Shown in pieces: positions 60,055 through 64,000 of a stretch of DNA of 64,000 bases (position 1 is its first letter; every line of letters begins with the position of its first letter). The DNA is from Hericium rajendrae (lineage: Eukaryota > Basidiomycota > Agaricomycetes > Russulales > Hericiaceae): contig CM065885.1 of the NCBI GenBank assembly GCA_033439255.1, positions 2,666,001 to 2,730,000 on the forward strand, in the 5' to 3' direction. A program made the translations under genes and the position numbers. The notes beneath the pieces were generated by a model that was not told where the DNA came from, searched no databases, and saw only the letters and a list, made by a program, of their open reading frames with translations.

Positions 60055-61459
60055 ATGCGCGTTGCTTTGAAGAGCGAACGTGGCCGCCGCCCTTCGAAGA
60101 CGGTGCCGTGGCCTGGATGGGCTGAAGATCTCCAAGAAGATCCCGACTTCTATCCACTCTCTAAATCTTACGAGAAGTCTCGTCTAACGTTAAGCAAGGC
60201 TGAACGCCAATGGTTACATGTCCAACCGTGGTTGGAGAGTGAAGGGTACTTGTTACGGCCGCGCTTTCGTACAGGATGGATCCCTTCATGGGTGGCGAAG
60301 AAGAAAGATCCCATAGACTGCGAAGACGGAATTCCACATAGGGTGCGCTCTGAGTTATAAACTGATATCGCTGTCTCAACGACAGATCTAGGATGCTGGT
60401 GCGTCCGTTGCTATTGACGCTGTCAGGGTTCAAGATGGCCTTCACGTATGCATCAAACGCATACCTACTGCGGCACAGGACAGTACAGAAGTCGCGATCA
60501 CAGAGTTTCTTTCCGAACGGCAGAAGCAAGATTCACGAAACCACGCCGTTCCGTTACTCGACATCCTGCGTGTCCCCGATCATTGTTTTAACATTTCTCC
60601 TTTGTATCGAACTTTGGAGCACGGACGTGAGCGATTGGATACCATTGGGGAGGGATTCGACTTCGTCGATCAAACTCTGGAGGTATTTACTCTATGGACG
60701 TGTCTAAGAATCTTTTTCTGATCATTCCTCACAGGGACTTGCCTATCTGCACCAGTTGCGAATCGCCCACCGGTACGTTCGTGACTTATTATTCTTAATC
60801 TCTGCATGTGAATTTCACGAGCTCACGTGGCCTGTCAGGGACGTGACCATCGGCAATATCGTCATGGACGGGAAGCGAATGTTTCCGCACGGCTTCCATA
60901 TGGAACGCCCCCACAGAGATGAACGTGGACGATCACTATCTGGCGTTCGAACTCGGACTCAAGTTGGTGGAGTCAAGTACTACTATATTGACTTCGGAGA
61001 GTCCATGAGATTTGACTCGGACGGTGACATTCGCATTGATGTGCGTTCGAAGGCGAATATCCATGCCCCCGAGACGCGAGGGGCTGATCGGCCGCCGTAC
61101 GACCCATTCAAGACGGATATCTATGCATTGGGAATGACTTATACAAAGCTCCTTCTGAAAGTGAGCATATGCCGCCGATTCTTCTAGCATGCTAACATCA
61201 TTCAAAGGACTACGAAGGGAACTTCGACATCCTCACATCACTGCTCAACGAGATGACGTCGGAGGATCCGGCGCTCCGTCCTTCTGCAGCGCAGGCGCTG
61301 TCGAAGTTCAGGGAAATCAGGTCGTCGTTCTCACGCACTGCGCTCCACGCGCGTGTGCGCCATGGCACTACCCCAGAAACGGGCACGCAGCGCGTTCTGC
61401 GGAACAGCTGGCACTGGTTGAAGCAGTGCACATATGCTGCTCGCAATTTCAACTGGTGA
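60055..61459 (+). CDS. Protein kinase (k7) of the clustered family
   Basis: Start MRVALKSERGRRPSKTVPWP. Five exons. The N-terminal block reads HVQPWLESEGYLLRPRFRTGW. The kinase domain has VCIKR, NHAVPLLDILRVPDHCF (then NISPLYR instead of LVFPLYR), HRDVTIGN across an intron, YYYIDFGESMRFDS, HAPETRGADRPPYDPF, KTDIYALG and RPSAAQALSKFREIR. The tail is WHWLKQCTYAARNFNW. It is likely active. Like k1 it has DVTIGN or DITIGN in the catalytic loop, where the others have DCA.SN, and the two share their 3' flanks. k7 therefore is the inverted duplicate of k1. Confidence 0.85.
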
Positions 61460-62380
61460 CGGGGTGGAACCGTTCAATTTCCTTGTCCTTGCCTCTCGGT
61501 GGCTTTCATATTGGCATATCCGGTAGCCAGAGGTATCTGGCCGATACCCTTTTTTATTGTATCTATTTGGATTTTCTATGACTCATCACATGGCCGACAT
61601 CGTGTATTCAGAGCGTTCCTATTAATGCGGCCGCGACCTATTTCTTTTGTTGAGCAGGCAGCGTGTGTACATGAGAATGGGGCGATTTCGATGACTTTGA
61701 ACTTAATAGGCTTTAGATGCCACGCCGATGCCCTTCTCTCAACCTTAGACCGCCTTCTGTGACACCGAATTTCGCGGTATCAACCCCTGCTGCATTCATC
61801 AGCAAGGGCCGAATCTACTCCAGTTCGCAGCGCCTCGTGTCCTCGTTATTGTCTTGCGCTGGGAATCCTCTCGTCAGCCATCTCTCATGAAGCAACCAAC
61901 TTTCTGCCGCATGCTGTATGGACTTCGCATTCCTGATCGCCGCTAGCCGCCCCCTCGTCCCATAAGATCTACCACAGCACAGATGTAAGTATCCTATTTC
62001 AGACAAGACACACCGCATTTAGCATAATCGTCTAGTTTTCCATCTCTGGCTGCGTTGTGCTCTGGGCTTCTCTGGTGACGTACGAGGTCCGCTGAAAATG
62101 CCCTCTATCACATCGAGTCCAACAAGATTTATCATAGCTGACACCCCGGTTCCTCTGGCAACCAACGGATCTCCAAGCGTAGCATCGTCCGAGGATCTCA
62201 GCACACATTCGAAATAGGTGCCCTGCGAGCTCATGCATATTCAACAGCCTGCAACCACAAGTGAACTAGTGACTACCACTTCCCATAAGCCCCGTCGCCA
62301 TGCCCTCGGCGCTAGCTGGTTTTTCAAGCGCCTGGGCTCTGGCTGGTGCGGAATCAATCAACGATTTGATCAACCGGGAG
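61460..62380 (+). repeat. 3' flank of kinase k7, inverted copy of 19470-20374
   Basis: See the k1 flank: matching blocks run in the same order in the reversed orientation. No gene is seen. Confidence 0.75.
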
Positions 62381-62479
62381 GTGGGATGAACTTCGAGCAA
62401 ACTTCGAGGTCCTAGAGGCTCTCGCGTCCATCATAGGTCTCCCCCTATAATGTTTCAGGTCACTGGCTGACGCCCATTG

Positions 62480-62915
62480 ATTGATCTTCAACCTAAGCTG
62501 CAGTCCCAACGCGATCGTGGTCTTTCATGCACCCTCGCTCGCCTGCGTAGTCCTCAGCGCGGCGCACGCCATCCTCGCCGGGTTCGAAATCGCCGTCTCT
62601 CAAGTCGACCTAAGGCAACCCACCGCGACGCGTCTGCGCGCGCTCGCACTGTGCGTCTTCCGGTAAAAATGTGCCGCGTGCATGTCGCCACGCACGTCTG
62701 ACGCGCGCTGGGGGCAGATCGCATCCGCACATATCGAGTCGCTGCAGCCTGTCATGGATGCACGGATACATGACACAGGGTCCTCGGACGATCATCTCGT
62801 GCTCGTTTGTGCACCGATCTTCTGGCTCATGGAAACAGAGGGGCTCAAAGCCGGTGATAGCGATGAGGCGCACCTTGGGACAGCTCACGATCGCGTATGC
62901 GGTATTCAATGATCG
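62480..62915 (+). pseudogene. 3' fragment of a MYND-SET gene (copy f)
   Basis: The fragment begins at the second half of the SET domain: SCSPNAIVVFHAPSLACVVL, then FEIAVSQVDLRQPTATR, LALCVFR, a stop, KCAACMSPRTSDARWG, and then a helical part with DDHLVLVCAPIFWLMETEGL. The usual EIT..Y is replaced by EIAVSQ, so the catalytic tyrosine is gone. No MYND finger or first SET half is found upstream. It resembles the late part of relic e (DDRLVLICIRLLQLMEAEGL). Confidence 0.72.
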
Positions 62916-63623
62916 GGAGAGGTGTGCGGAAGCAGGGGGAGAATGTGATAAATCAATGGAGGGTGCATCAGCCTGTATGTGGGGCAGAGATGACTATGAT
63001 GTTGCCGGGGCTGTCGAGAGGCAGACTTTGGGGGAAGCGAATGCGGACGCGGAGAGTCTGAATGTTGAAGTAAGATGTCCTCAGAAGCTATAGCATGTAA
63101 TGTATACTCACAATCGAAGATCCTCGTTTCAGCTTCCCGGTGCTAATGACAGAAGTGAAGCACATGCGGAAGGAGAACACGAAAAAATACTGAAGCAATT
63201 CCTTCCTTCTTGTGCATGATGGACAAGAGTCGAATCAATGCTCCAGCAGTTCCATTGTAGAGTCCAGAACGTTTCACGAACACGTCGATTGTGAGGGCTG
63301 AGACATGAAGGCTCAGTCTAATGTCCTTCCGCTCCACCCTGGAATACCAGAATCTTCGCATCAGGGTTGTTGCACGAGACCACTTCATTGAGGATTGCAG
63401 GTCGATCTGTATTCCATCGGGTGCGTATTCATTGAGCCTCTGAACAAGGAGGGAGCAAGTGACAAGTCTCAAGCTGAAAAGACAACAAGACGTCAAAAGA
63501 ACGCCACGAAGTGTTGGAGCGCGCGCCCCTCAATGAAGGTTAGTACATCCTATTCCGGATTGAAAATCGAAACATACCATACGATCCAGTAAACCTGACC
63601 ATATCAAACACCAGCCATCTAGT
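62916..63623. other. Intergenic stretch, nothing recognised
   Basis: No supported gene. The frame at 63395 with VDLYSIGC resembles a kinase subdomain by chance and stands alone. Confidence 0.35.
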
Positions 63624-63947
63624 CTATTCGGTGTCCAAGCTCCGAACTGAGCGCAGCCAATCCGCAACACCGTCCAGTCGCCAATCTGGGCCCTCAAACT
63701 GGTACCGATCCAGCAACCTATCCGTGCCCTCATCATCGAGTTTAAGTCCGACGAAGTCCGCGACTCCGTCCGCATGTGTCGCGGAGGCCTCTGGACGATT
63801 CAGGCATATCCGGTCCTCGGCGAGACCCAGGACCAGAAACCTAACGCGCGGCAGACTCGATAGACAGTGCTTGGCGAAGCCAGCCCACACGCCATTTTTC
63901 CGCGCGAGAGGACTCCGAGGTGCAAATCTCACACGGAAACATTGCAA
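63624..63947 (-). CDS. Possible C-terminal exon of an unrecognised gene
   Basis: A minus-strand frame has protein-like composition (CLSSLPRVRFLVLGLAEDRI, then VADFVGLKLDDEGTDRLLD, then WRLDGVADWLRSVRSLDTE). It resembles the end of Agaricomycete F-box or leucine-rich proteins only in general character. The rest of the gene would lie beyond the window's end. No motif proves it. Confidence 0.35.
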   Translation of the reverse strand: MQCFRVRFAPRSPLARKNGVWAGFAKHCLSSLPRVRFLVLGLAEDRICLNRPEASATHADGVADFVGLKLDDEGTDRLLDRYQFEGPDWRLDGVADWLRSVRSLDTE

Positions 63948-64000
63948 GTCTTCCAGGCCAGCTAAGTGTGGCGACGCAATTGGTGAGATCTAGAGAGGCG

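Noticed and set aside
62481-62701. Plus-strand frame rich in Arg and Pro over the SET relic
   Set aside because: It overlaps the better-supported SET frame and has no features of a protein.
63395-63592. Frame containing VDLYSIGC, like a kinase subdomain
   Set aside because: No HRD, DFG or other kinase part is nearby, and the match is too short.

Overview
The window is nuclear DNA of a filamentous basidiomycete, most likely an Agaricomycete. Nearly every gene is cut by short GT-AG introns of about 45-75 bases. The gene content (MYND-SET proteins in several copies, a Plavaka-type transposon, a GH16 relic, an F-box-like fragment and clustered Agaricomycete-style kinases) fits that group. No bacterial features, CRISPR array or rRNA were seen. 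No coding sequence reads as a virus-derived element.

Layout. (1) 1-18.2 kb: a cluster of MYND-zinc-finger/SET-domain genes, namely a decayed copy (1-1095, +), an intact-looking copy (1325-2872, -), a convergent intact pair (12735-14277, + and 14688-16219, -) and a heavily decayed copy (about 16.8-18.2 kb, -). (2) 3944-12636: a DNA transposon of about 8.7 kb inserted in that cluster. It is bounded by 32-bp inverted repeats that differ at one position. It carries a complete-looking, 13-exon Plavaka-type transposase, a broken run of polyubiquitin units, a second gene for a coiled-coil protein and a SINE-like fragment. Its right end lies about 98 bp from the start codon of the SET gene at 12735. 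(3) 28161-30386: the mitochondrial chaperonin HSP60 gene, the only clear housekeeping gene. (4) 20-61.5 kb: an array of seven protein-kinase genes (k1-k7) interleaved with nine members of an unnamed family of helical proteins (h1-h9) that share a W-x3-[LM]-x-K-x-Q-x-F-x2-FW-x2-R-x-K-[IV] type motif.

The array has a repeated architecture. All five members of one helical subfamily ('type A': h1, h3, h7, h8, h9) are divergently paired with a kinase (k1-h1, h9-k2, h3-k3, h7-k5, h8-k6). Members of the other subfamily ('type B': h4, h5, h6) lie convergently at the 3' side of kinases k3, k4 and k5. The module [A-type <-][-> kinase ->][<- B-type] appears to have been copied, inverted and partly broken. 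k2, h2, h4 and h9 are decayed, a TIR element splits the k1-h1 promoter region, and a GH16 glucanase relic lies in the h9-k2 gap. I know of no description of this paired kinase/helical-protein arrangement, and it is the main candidate for an undescribed system here. Its function is unknown.

Large duplications explain part of the layout. The k1 segment (19.5-21.8 kb) is an inverted copy of the k7 segment (60.0-62.4 kb), and each is followed by a SET-gene relic. The h2, h5 and h6 loci are three copies of one segment of about 2 kb with a conserved 18-bp palindrome about 257 bp before each start codon. All coordinates of spliced genes rest on reading splice sites by eye and on comparison among the copies.
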